Positions 30,829 to 38,875 of a stretch of 64,000 bases of DNA are shown piece by piece. The stretch is taken from positions 186,001 to 250,000 of the forward strand of contig NZ_SLXK01000001.1 in assembly GCF_004341035.1 (NCBI RefSeq), read 5' to 3'. This stretch comes from Scopulibacillus darangshiensis. Its GTDB lineage: Bacteria; Bacillota; Bacilli; Bacillales; Sporolactobacillaceae. The position numbers and the translations under genes are program-made. A model generated the notes under the pieces. That model made no database searches and had not been told where the DNA came from. It was given only the letters and a program-made list of their open reading frames with translations. Positions within the stretch are counted from its first letter, which is position 1. Each line of letters opens with the position of its first letter.

Positions 30829-32382
30829 TTATTTAAGCGATTTACCTATTATCGGAAAATGCCTAAGTTCATCTTTAGTTAAAAGTCTAAATAAGACAAT
30901 CAGAACAAAATAGAAAACAAGCACAATGATGATGAGACTTGCCGTTCTAATAAGAAGCGGCCATTCAAGCAGTGTGTTCTTCATAAGAAAACCAGCAAAG
31001 AGACCGGTCAAAATTATGCATATGACGCCTTTGAGAAAATCCTTTACAACTAAGGAAAAACCAATTGTTTTAATGACAGTCGCAAAGTGCAATAACGTTA
31101 CGAGGACGACGCTGACAACAAATCCTAAGGCAGCGCCGATGATCCCTAAATCAGGCCGGGAAGCGAGTGCGATTATAGTAACGATTTTCAAGGCAGCGCC
31201 AATAAAGCTGTTAATCATGGCCGCCTTCGCAAGGTCCAGGGCCTGGAGTACAGCTGCAAGAGGTCCCTGGAAGTAAAATAAGAAAAAGAATGGGGCCATC
31301 ACATAGACATAAACAGCTGATCCAGGAGAATGGTACATCAATGTCATGATGGGCTTGGCAAAAATGTACGATATCACGATGGTAATCCCACCGGTGATCA
31401 TCGCGATTTTCAGCGCCTGATTCAGCCGGTAATGGATCACTTGAAATCGCTTTGTTGCATGGGCTTCACTAATTGATGGAACAAGTGAGACATGCAGGGC
31501 ATGCGTAATAAAACTTGGCAAGAGCAAAAGTGGAATCGCATATCCCGCAAGTTCACCGTATTGCCTTGTAGCTAATGCCGTTGATACCCCCGCCAATGTC
31601 AGACTATTAGCTATGACAATGGGTTCAAGAAAATTGGATAGGGAGCCAATCAGCCTGCTTCCGGTTGTCGGCAGGGCAATATTCATGAGCTGTTTGAAGG
31701 TTTCCCTCCCGCGATTGATATAATTCCAAAACCCTTTTCGGATTTTAATTTTCTTATTGACTTTAAACATTGTCAGCATGTATATCAATGAAACGAACTC
31801 GCCAATCACCCCGGCAATCATTGCTCCCCCTGCCGCGTATTCAATGCCTAAAGGCAATAATGATGTGGCTAAAAAGGCAACGAGGGATATCCTGACAACC
31901 TGCTCAATGACCTGAGAATAGGCGTAAGGCTTCATATTGCTGAGTCCTTGAAAGTATCCGCGCAGGACTGAAGAAACAGCGACAATCGGCACAATCGGGG
32001 CAATCGCAATGAGTGGATACAATGTGCGTTCATCGGTAAAGACAGTTCTTGAAAGTAATGGCGCCAACAGAACCATAACAGTTGTAAAAACAACGCTTAA
32101 AACACCGACAACCATAAAGGAAACGGTGAGAATGCGTTTGATTTTATTTCGGTCGTTCAATGCACTCGCTTCCGCGACCATTTTGGAAATTGCAACCGGC
32201 AGTCCCATTTGGGTTAACGTGACTGTTAAGATCAGTGTCGGGTAAGCCATCATATACAGCCCGACTCCCTCATCACCGATAATTCGGGCAATGACAATTT
32301 TGTTAACTACGCCAAGTATTTTGGTGATCATCCCCGCTGCCATTAATATAAAAGTACCTTTTAAAAAGGATTGTTTTGTCAT
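30829..32382 (-). CDS. spoVB: Stage V sporulation protein B, MOP flippase
   Basis: SpoVB belongs to the MOP superfamily of lipid flippases and is needed for spore cortex synthesis, probably moving lipid-linked peptidoglycan precursor. The 517-residue product has about 14 hydrophobic segments and starts with the family motif KGTFILMAAGMITKILGVVNK. AAAGGGCGTG lies 7 bases before the ATG. It is followed in the minus direction by the end of the DUF421 gene, as in B. subtilis. Alternative members of the family (MurJ-like) differ in their N-terminal motif. Confidence 0.93.
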   Translation of the reverse strand: MTKQSFLKGTFILMAAGMITKILGVVNKIVIARIIGDEGVGLYMMAYPTLILTVTLTQMGLPVAISKMVAEASALNDRNKIKRILTVSFMVVGVLSVVFTTVMVLLAPLLSRTVFTDERTLYPLIAIAPIVPIVAVSSVLRGYFQGLSNMKPYAYSQVIEQVVRISLVAFLATSLLPLGIEYAAGGAMIAGVIGEFVSLIYMLTMFKVNKKIKIRKGFWNYINRGRETFKQLMNIALPTTGSRLIGSLSNFLEPIVIANSLTLAGVSTALATRQYGELAGYAIPLLLLPSFITHALHVSLVPSISEAHATKRFQVIHYRLNQALKIAMITGGITIVISYIFAKPIMTLMYHSPGSAVYVYVMAPFFFLFYFQGPLAAVLQALDLAKAAMINSFIGAALKIVTIIALASRPDLGIIGAALGFVVSVVLVTLLHFATVIKTIGFSLVVKDFLKGVICIILTGLFAGFLMKNTLLEWPLLIRTASLIIIVLVFYFVLIVLFRLLTKDELRHFPIIGKSLK

Positions 32383-32536
32383 GACCTGTCACGCCCTTTA
32401 TATGGAATTACAACTTCATTGATAACATGTATATGCCTAAAAGGGGACAAAGCATGACAAGGAGTTGCCGGATCATGTTTTCAGTTATTTTGTAATCAAG
32501 CAAGATATGCTATGATGGAACTTGGGAGTGGTGGAC

Positions 32537-32821
32537 ATGTCACAAGAGAATAGTTACGGTAAATGGCGGGAGCATATTGGGCCTTTTCTTCAAAGCAAGC
32601 TTGAAGAATTTCATCATTTTGGGCTGAAACGTCTGACAATAGATGAACTATGGCTTTTTATTAACGAAAGCCTGGCTAAGAGAAAAGAACAAAATGAGTT
32701 GTCGTTGAATCAATTTGTTAATTTCGTTATGTCGCTGTCAGTCAATGACTATATGAATCGGATTCGAATGGAAATGTTTAAAGACGCTGATCTTACGAAC
32801 ATTGGTCATTTATTCAATTAA
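32537..32821 (+). CDS. comN: ComN-like post-transcriptional regulator
   Basis: This 94-residue protein has no membrane segment and is mostly helical. In B. subtilis the corresponding gene (yrzD) encodes ComN, which controls the stability or location of comE mRNA. The core KRLTIDELWLFINESLAKR near residue 36 and the MSLSVNDYMNRIRMEMF segment fit that family. The ATG at 32537 has GGGAGTGG upstream. Position between spoVB and secD agrees. Confidence 0.8.
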   Translation: MSQENSYGKWREHIGPFLQSKLEEFHHFGLKRLTIDELWLFINESLAKRKEQNELSLNQFVNFVMSLSVNDYMNRIRMEMFKDADLTNIGHLFN

Positions 32822-32828
32822 ATTCAAA

Positions 32829-32858
32829 TTGACATAAAAATTCAAAAATAGCTATAAT
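32829..32858 (+). promoter_or_regulatory. SigmaA-type promoter of secDF
   Basis: TTGACA at 32829-32834, 18-bp spacer, TATAAT at 32853-32858. It is the closest to consensus seen in the window and lies 44 bases upstream of secD. Confidence 0.8.
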
Positions 32859-32901
32859 AAACATACATAGGGTGGGGTTTACAGAAGGGAGAACATGACA
32901 T

Positions 32902-34200
32902 ATGGTGAAAAAAGGACGGATTGTATCCTTTTTCGCAATCCTTGTTGTACTGGCTGTCATTATTGGTTTTACCATTCAGCCCATTATACATAACGTAAAG
33001 CTTGGATTGGATTTAAAAGGCGGATTTGAGGTGCTTTATCAAGTCAAACCGCTGAAAGAAGGACAGAAGGTTACGAATGATACACTGAAGAACGCCGTCG
33101 CTGCGATCAATAAAAGGATCAATGTCCTTGGTGTCAGCGAACCGGAAATTTCAATTGAAAAAGGCCACCGCATAAGGGTGCAGCTTCCGGGCGTCAAAGA
33201 TCAAAAAAAAGCAAGGAAGCTTTTGTCAACGACAGCCAACCTAACCTTCCGGGATGTTAATGACAACGTTGTGCTCGATGGCTCCGATTTGCAAGCCGGA
33301 AAGGCAAAGATTGTTTTTAATGATCTTAACAAGCCAATCGTGTCCTTGAAGCTTAAGGACGCCGATAAGTTTGCCAAAGTGACTAAGAAAATTTCCTCGA
33401 TGCCGCCGGGGCAAAATCTTATGGTCATTTGGCTTGACTATAATAAGGGTGATTCTTATAAAGAAGAATCACAGAAAAAGGATCCCAAATATATATCGGC
33501 TCCTAGTGTAAATAAAGTCCTTAACACGAAAGACGTTGTCATCGAAGGCCAATTTACAATGGAGCGGGCGACAACACTGAAGGATTTACTTAATGCCGGT
33601 TCACTTCCGGTCAAGATGAAGGAAATCTATTCGACTTCTGTCGGAGCACAATTTGGTCAAGATGCGATGCAGAAAACAGTTTTCGCCGGAATCATTGGCA
33701 TTGCAGCGATTTTCTTATTTATGTTATTGTTCTATCGGTTTGGCGGATTCATTGCCATTCTTACGCTAATTGTCTATATTTACCTTGTGCTTGCTGTCTT
33801 TGTCGGCATGAAGGCGGTGCTGACCCTGCCGGGTATTGCGGCATTGATTCTAGGGGTTGGTATGGCGGTTGATGCCAATATCATTACGCTGGAGAGAATT
33901 AAGGAAGAGATTAGGTCAGGCAAAACAATCTTATCAGCCTTTAGAGCTGGTAACCGGCGTTCGCTCGGAACGATTTTTGATGCGAACTTGACAACAATCA
34001 TTGCAGCTGCAGTTATGTTTGTCTATGGAACAAGCGCTGTTAAGGGGTTTGCTGTCATGCTGATTGTCAGTATCGTTGTCAGCTTTATTACCGCTGTCTA
34101 TGGGGCAAGACTTTTTCTGTGGCTGTGGGTTCAAAGTCAAGCACTTAACAAAAAGCCTGGTTACTTTGGTGTGAAAAAGGGTGATATCAGTGATCTTTAA
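32902..34200 (+). CDS. secD: Protein translocase subunit SecD
   Basis: SecD uses the proton gradient to help pull proteins through SecYEG. The 432-residue product has an N-terminal helix, the GLDLKGGFEVLYQV motif near residue 35, a large extracytoplasmic P1 domain, and five C-terminal helices with GVGMAVDANIITLERI near residue 320. It overlaps secF by 11 bases. In B. subtilis secD and secF are one fused gene; here they are two. Confidence 0.96.
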   Translation: MVKKGRIVSFFAILVVLAVIIGFTIQPIIHNVKLGLDLKGGFEVLYQVKPLKEGQKVTNDTLKNAVAAINKRINVLGVSEPEISIEKGHRIRVQLPGVKDQKKARKLLSTTANLTFRDVNDNVVLDGSDLQAGKAKIVFNDLNKPIVSLKLKDADKFAKVTKKISSMPPGQNLMVIWLDYNKGDSYKEESQKKDPKYISAPSVNKVLNTKDVVIEGQFTMERATTLKDLLNAGSLPVKMKEIYSTSVGAQFGQDAMQKTVFAGIIGIAAIFLFMLLFYRFGGFIAILTLIVYIYLVLAVFVGMKAVLTLPGIAALILGVGMAVDANIITLERIKEEIRSGKTILSAFRAGNRRSLGTIFDANLTTIIAAAVMFVYGTSAVKGFAVMLIVSIVVSFITAVYGARLFLWLWVQSQALNKKPGYFGVKKGDISDL

Positions 34201-35116
34201 AAATTTTGATTTTGTCAAACACCGTAATAAGTTTTTTATCTTTTCATCTGTATTAACAGTGATTGGTATCATCTTCCTCTTTGTTTTCGGCATGAATCTT
34301 GGCATCGATTTTTCAAAGGGGACACGAATTGATATTAAAGGAACGCATGCCCTCTCAACAGAAAAGGTGGACCAGCAAGTTCAGAAGCTTGGGTACAAAC
34401 CTAAAGAAACGATTCTTTCAGGAAACAACAAGGATATCGTGACGATTAGGTTGAATGAGGTTCTTGACAAAGAACAGATTGCAGAAATGAAAACGGCCTT
34501 CAAAGATTCAGTAGGCGTAGATAAAAATAATGTCAATATCAGCACGGTATCTCCCCAAGTTGGCCGTGATTTGGCTAAAAATGCCTTTTATGCCGTGATC
34601 ATTTCATCGATCTTTATTATCATCTATGTGTGGATTCGGTTTGAGTTTCTGCAAGGGCTGACGGCGATAATTGCGCTCTTGCATGACGCCTTTTTTATCA
34701 TTACGATATTCAGTCTGCTGCAAATTGAAGTCAACATTGTCTTTATTGCGGCAGTGCTAACAATTGTCGGTTATTCGATTAATGATACAATAGTAACCTT
34801 TGATAGAATTAGGGAAAATACGAAACTCAGAAAGAAAAAGCCTAAGACTTTCGAGGAATTCAGCGAGATCGCCAATAACAGTATTCGTCAGACGCTCACA
34901 CGTTCAATCAATACCGTTTTAACTGTATTGCTTCCGGTTATTGCCTTGTTGATTTTTGGCAGTGAATCAATCAGAACCTTTACTATAGCACTGTTCATTG
35001 GTCTGTTAATAGGTGTCTACTCATCTATATTTATTGCTTCACCGCTGTGGGCCATTATGAAAGCCGGTCATATAAAAAGAAAACAAAAGAAAAAGGCGGC
35101 GCAGCCGCAAACTTAA
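34190..35116 (+). CDS. secF: Protein translocase subunit SecF
   Basis: SecF pairs with SecD. The product of about 308 residues has six hydrophobic segments, the signature GIDFSKGTRIDI near residue 43, and TIVGYSINDTIVTFDRIREN near residue 190. I prefer the GTG at 34190, with AAGGGTGAT just upstream; an earlier GTG at 34181 would lie on that site. The start overlaps the end of secD, so the two are made together. Confidence 0.95.
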   Translation: MIFKNFDFVKHRNKFFIFSSVLTVIGIIFLFVFGMNLGIDFSKGTRIDIKGTHALSTEKVDQQVQKLGYKPKETILSGNNKDIVTIRLNEVLDKEQIAEMKTAFKDSVGVDKNNVNISTVSPQVGRDLAKNAFYAVIISSIFIIIYVWIRFEFLQGLTAIIALLHDAFFIITIFSLLQIEVNIVFIAAVLTIVGYSINDTIVTFDRIRENTKLRKKKPKTFEEFSEIANNSIRQTLTRSINTVLTVLLPVIALLIFGSESIRTFTIALFIGLLIGVYSSIFIASPLWAIMKAGHIKRKQKKKAAQPQT

Positions 35117-35124
35117 TTTCTACT

Positions 35125-35158
35125 GAGCCAATCTCTTTCAAAGGGTTGGCTCTTTTCA
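35125..35158 (+). terminator. Terminator of secDF
   Basis: GAGCCAA and TTGGCTC pair around a short T/C/A-rich loop, with TTTTC after the 3' arm. Confidence 0.8.
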
Positions 35159-35211
35159 TTGTTTATTTGCAATAAACTAGGGGAATATATTTCTAAACAG
35201 ACAGAATATCA

Positions 35212-35369
35212 TAAAGAAAACTCGCCGATTGGCGAAGCCAGAGGCGTAGTTGCACTTATGTGCGTCAGAAAGTTATACTTTCTGATTAACTAAAGAAAAC
35301 TCGCCGATTGGCGAAGCCAGAGGCGTAGTTGCACTTATGTGCGTCAGAAAGTTATACTTTCTGATTAAC
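35212..35369 (+). repeat. Tandem pair of a 79-bp structured repeat, locus 1
   Basis: Two identical 79-bp units (35212-35290, 35291-35369) lie between the secF terminator and the next gene. Each unit contains TCGCC-GATT-GGCGA, GCAC-TTAT-GTGC and a 9-bp hairpin TCAGAAAGT-TAT-ACTTTCTGA. The same unit occurs twice at 49540-49698. The hairpins lack the T run of a terminator. I do not recognise the family. Confidence 0.9.
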
Positions 35370-35388
35370 TAAAAAAGAGGTGGAGCCG

Positions 35389-35724
35389 ATGAAAGGGCAA
35401 TGGGGATTGATTTTAGCACTTATTTTTATTTTGATTATCGCGATTTTTTCCGTTATTAATGTTGATCCTGTTTCAGTAAACTATTTGTTTGGAACAGCTG
35501 AATGGCCGTTGATTCTCGTTATCATTAGTTCTGTTATTTTGGGCGCTTTATTTGTCGGATCAATTGGGATGGTTAAGATTTATCGTCTGCAGCGGGCGTT
35601 AAAGAAAGCCCAAAACGAAAATGAGTCTTCAGAACCTAATATTGACCAACATATACCGGAAAACTTTGAGATAGAGGAAAGTAATGAACAGACACAGGTA
35701 TCCCGCCGGTCAAGAAAAAAATAA
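35389..35724 (+). CDS. yrvD: LapA domain (DUF1049) membrane protein, YrvD-like
   Basis: The 111-residue product has two membrane segments (about 5-22 and 42-62) and the LapA-domain motif NVDPVSVNYLFGTAEWPL between them, then a cytoplasmic tail rich in Glu, Asn and Gln. LapA-domain proteins may help membrane assembly steps, but the role here is unknown. The ATG at 35389 has AAAGAGGTGG upstream. The tandem repeat ends only 19 bases before the start codon. Confidence 0.85.
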   Translation: MKGQWGLILALIFILIIAIFSVINVDPVSVNYLFGTAEWPLILVIISSVILGALFVGSIGMVKIYRLQRALKKAQNENESSEPNIDQHIPENFEIEESNEQTQVSRRSRKK

Positions 35725-35764
35725 CAGCGGCCTGAAGGCGAATACCTAGTGTCGCTGTTAATTT
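35722..35764 (+). terminator. Terminator after the LapA-domain gene
   Basis: AACAGCG pairs with CGCTGTT around a long loop, followed by AATTTG. Confidence 0.55.
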
Positions 35765-35825
35765 GCTGTTTAAATAAAAATAAACCTCATGTATAATTAT
35801 TATTGTTTTTATATGAGGTGATAAC

Positions 35826-38180
35826 ATGCTTAAGGCAAATTCCAGATGGCAAGTCAAAGATATCGATAAATCAAAAGCGGACATACTCGCCCGTTCACTC
35901 GGCATTTCCCCGATTATTGCGGCCCTGCTTGTTGGGCGCGGCTTGACAGAGGTTGACCAGGCTGCTGATTTTTTACATACAAATGAAGGGACATGTCACG
36001 ATCCCATGTTAATGGATGGGATGAAAGAAACGGCTGAGCGCATCCAACGTGCCATTAATGGAAATGAAAAAATATTGATTTTCGGCGATTATGATGCTGA
36101 CGGCGTCAGTTCAACGTCTCTTATGGTCAGGGCATTAAGGGCTATGGCCGCCGACGTCTCTTACTATGTGCCAAACCGATTCACCGAAGGCTATGGCCCA
36201 AATAAGCCGGCCTTAGAGGCAGCCAAATCTAAAGGAATAGATTTGGTTATTACTGTCGATACAGGCATTTCCGCCTGTGAAGAGGCAGATTATGCCAAGG
36301 CATTGGGACTGGACTATATCATCACTGACCACCATGAACCGCCGCCGATTTTACCGGAAGCTTACAGTATCATTAATCCAAAAAAACCTGGGTGCCACTA
36401 CCCTTTTAAATCATTAGCCGGCGTTGGGGTGGCTTTTAAACTTATCCAAGCATTAAAGGGTGGGGAATTGCCCCATGAGCTTTTAAGCTTGGCCGCGATC
36501 GGCACAATTTCCGATCTCGTGCCGTTGATAGATGAGAACCGTTTAATCGCCTCATGGGGGTTAAATGAAATTAACAAGGGGTCATATATTGGGATCGAAG
36601 CGCTCACAGCTGTTTGCGGCATAGATAACGGTCTTGTTGATGCTGATCACATTGGTTTTGGCATTGGTCCAAGGCTGAATGCCGCGGGAAGAATGGATCA
36701 TGCCGGCCCCGCCGTTGACCTAATGCTCTCTGATGATCCAGTAGAAGCGGGAGAGCTTGCAGGAATGCTGGATAATTTGAATAGTGAAAGAAAAACCATC
36801 GTTGATCAAATGACTGCTGAAGCTTCCGACATGGCTGAAGCATTATCAAAAAGCGGCCAAAGTGTGTTTGTTATAGCCGGGCATGACTGGCATGCAGGGG
36901 TGATCGGTATAACAGCATCACGAATTGTGGAAAAGTATTATAGACCAACAATCATTTTGGCCATTGATTCAGAAACGGGCCTTGCGAAGGGGTCAGCCCG
37001 CAGCATCGAAGGATTTGATATTTTCGAGGCGCTGTCAAGCTGCCGGGATATCCTCCCTCATTTTGGCGGGCATCCTATGGCCGCGGGCATGACCTTAAAA
37101 GCTGATGATTTACCGCAGCTTCAGGAAAGACTCAATGAGTTTGCAAAACACGTCCTGACGGAGGACATACTGACACCAGTGACGGCAGTCGATGTTGATT
37201 GCTGCGTCGAAAATATTAATCTTGAGCTTATTGAAACATTAAACAAGCTGGCACCATTTGGGGTTGCGAATCCTAAACCCCAGTTTGTTGTACGGGATAC
37301 AGCCTTTTCCCAAATGAAACAAATAGGCAGAGATAATAATCATATTAAAATTGTTTTTGAAAATAATGGTGCAAAACTGGACGGTGTTGGGTTTCGAATG
37401 GGTGATAAATATAATCACATCACTCCGGATGCCCTCATCTCAGCCGTAGGTGAATTATCAATAAATGAATGGAACGGTTTTAGAAAACCACAATTAATGA
37501 TTCGCGACCTTAGCGTCAATGGGTGGCAACTGTTTGATTTGCGGAATGAACAAAAGTTAATTCAACGAATCCGACAGCTTCCTGAAAGCAAGAGGGTTAT
37601 CATTGCTTTTCAATCTGATACAGTGGATCAATTAGGCTTGAAAGAATTGAAGGATGAGGTTAAAGATGCTAAAGACATCACACCATCATTAATTGAAAAC
37701 AGTTATATCATTTTGCTAGATTTACCTGATCATAAAGCAAACTTGGAAATGTTATTGCAAAATGGCGCATTTCCAGAAAGGATTTATACTGTCTTTCATC
37801 ACAATGATGAAAATTACTTCTCTTCGTTTCCTACTAGAGATCACTTTAAATGGCTTTATGGTTTAATCAATAAGCAGCAGCCCTTTCACCTTGAGCAGAT
37901 GCTAAATAAAATTGCACGGCATAAAGGCTGGCATCCGGATATGATTAAATTTATGGCAGAGGTGTTTTTTGATTTAGATTTTGTTAAAATAGATGATGGT
38001 GTCGTGACGATAAATAAGGAGTCAGGGAAACAGCCATTGACGGCTTCTAAAGCATACCAGAAAAAGCAGGAAAAAATGGAATTAGAAGATATATTATGTT
38101 ACTCCTCCTATCAATCGTTAAAAACATGGCTGGATCGAAAGCTGGTTGACGGAGAGCGCCCTGAGGAGGCTTGCACGTAA
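35826..38180 (+). CDS. recJ: Single-stranded-DNA-specific exonuclease RecJ
   Basis: RecJ degrades single-stranded DNA 5' to 3' in repair and recombination. The 784-residue product has the DHH-family motifs IFGDYDADGVSST near residue 80, VITVDTGIS, TDHHEPP near 165 and the DHHA1 motif FGGHPMAAGM near residue 418. An OB fold follows, and a C-terminal extension common to Bacillales. AGGTGAT precedes the ATG. It is directly followed by apt without a gap, so the pair is probably coupled. Confidence 0.97.
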   Translation: MLKANSRWQVKDIDKSKADILARSLGISPIIAALLVGRGLTEVDQAADFLHTNEGTCHDPMLMDGMKETAERIQRAINGNEKILIFGDYDADGVSSTSLMVRALRAMAADVSYYVPNRFTEGYGPNKPALEAAKSKGIDLVITVDTGISACEEADYAKALGLDYIITDHHEPPPILPEAYSIINPKKPGCHYPFKSLAGVGVAFKLIQALKGGELPHELLSLAAIGTISDLVPLIDENRLIASWGLNEINKGSYIGIEALTAVCGIDNGLVDADHIGFGIGPRLNAAGRMDHAGPAVDLMLSDDPVEAGELAGMLDNLNSERKTIVDQMTAEASDMAEALSKSGQSVFVIAGHDWHAGVIGITASRIVEKYYRPTIILAIDSETGLAKGSARSIEGFDIFEALSSCRDILPHFGGHPMAAGMTLKADDLPQLQERLNEFAKHVLTEDILTPVTAVDVDCCVENINLELIETLNKLAPFGVANPKPQFVVRDTAFSQMKQIGRDNNHIKIVFENNGAKLDGVGFRMGDKYNHITPDALISAVGELSINEWNGFRKPQLMIRDLSVNGWQLFDLRNEQKLIQRIRQLPESKRVIIAFQSDTVDQLGLKELKDEVKDAKDITPSLIENSYIILLDLPDHKANLEMLLQNGAFPERIYTVFHHNDENYFSSFPTRDHFKWLYGLINKQQPFHLEQMLNKIARHKGWHPDMIKFMAEVFFDLDFVKIDDGVVTINKESGKQPLTASKAYQKKQEKMELEDILCYSSYQSLKTWLDRKLVDGERPEEACT

Positions 38181-38693
38181 ATGAATTATAAAGAATATAT
38201 AAGCATTGTTGAAAACTTTCCAAAAGAAGGCATCGTTTTTAAAGATATTACACCATTGATGCAAAATGGTGAAGCGTATAAGGCAGCTATTGAGGACATT
38301 GCTGTCTATACAAGACAAAAGAATGCCGATGTGATTGTCGGACCTGAGGCTAGAGGCTTTGTAGTTGGCTGCCCGGTTGCTTATGCGCTTGATTTGGGTT
38401 TTGTTCCTGTTAGAAAACAAGGGAAGCTGCCTCGTGAGGTTGTTAAAGTCGATTATGGCAAAGAATATGGAAAAGATGTCCTGACTCTGCATAAGGATGC
38501 TATTAAACCTGGTCAAAAGGTTGTCATAACCGATGATTTATTGGCAACAGGCGGAACAATTGAAGCGACTATTGATCTGGTAGAACAGTTGGGCGGTGTT
38601 GTTGTCGGTCTCGTCTTTATGATTGAATTAACTAATCTTAAAGGCAGAGAGAAGTTGAAAAATTATGATATCTTCACATTGATGCAATACTAA
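38181..38693 (+). CDS. apt: Adenine phosphoribosyltransferase
   Basis: Apt recycles adenine to AMP with PRPP. The 170-residue product has the family motifs [15 protein letters not shown] near residue 13, GPEARGF near 61, and the PRPP-binding [13 protein letters not shown] near 116-128. The ATG begins at the base after the recJ stop codon, and GAGGAGG is inside the recJ end. The gene is as in B. subtilis, followed by rel. Confidence 0.98.
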   Translation: MNYKEYISIVENFPKEGIVFKDITPLMQNGEAYKAAIEDIAVYTRQKNADVIVGPEARGFVVGCPVAYALDLGFVPVRKQGKLPREVVKVDYGKEYGKDVLTLHKDAIKPGQKVVITDDLLATGGTIEATIDLVEQLGGVVVGLVFMIELTNLKGREKLKNYDIFTLMQY

Positions 38694-38702
38694 TGGATCC
38701 CG

Positions 38703-38733
38703 GAGTGCTCGTTAAACTGAGCGCTCTTTGTTT
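38703..38733 (+). terminator. Terminator of recJ-apt
   Basis: GAGTGCTC (38703-38710) pairs with GAGCGCTC (38719-38726) with one G-U and is followed by TTTGTTT. Confidence 0.8.
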
Positions 38734-38794
38734 AATTGAAAAAGAATAGACAAATGGTGATTGGGACCAATTTTCGACATTTTTCTTACTTTGC

Positions 38795-38823
38795 TTTACA
38801 TTAACTGCAATTTCTTTGATAAT
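38795..38823 (+). promoter_or_regulatory. Probable sigmaA promoter of rel
   Basis: TTTACA at 38795-38800, 17-bp spacer, GATAAT at 38818-38823, about 50 bases before the rel start. Confidence 0.55.
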
Positions 38824-38875
38824 AGAAGAAATCATATCATAATGTTTATGAGTTTCCTTATAAGGTGATGGGTAT

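Noticed and set aside
32009-32245. Plus-strand frame inside spoVB
   Set aside because: Shadow of the spoVB coding sequence; no start signal.
35240-35370. Short peptide frame MCVRKLYFLIN inside the 79-bp repeat
   Set aside because: An added base in the last unit at 49619-49698 changes the frame, while the hairpin is kept; a coding role is unlikely.
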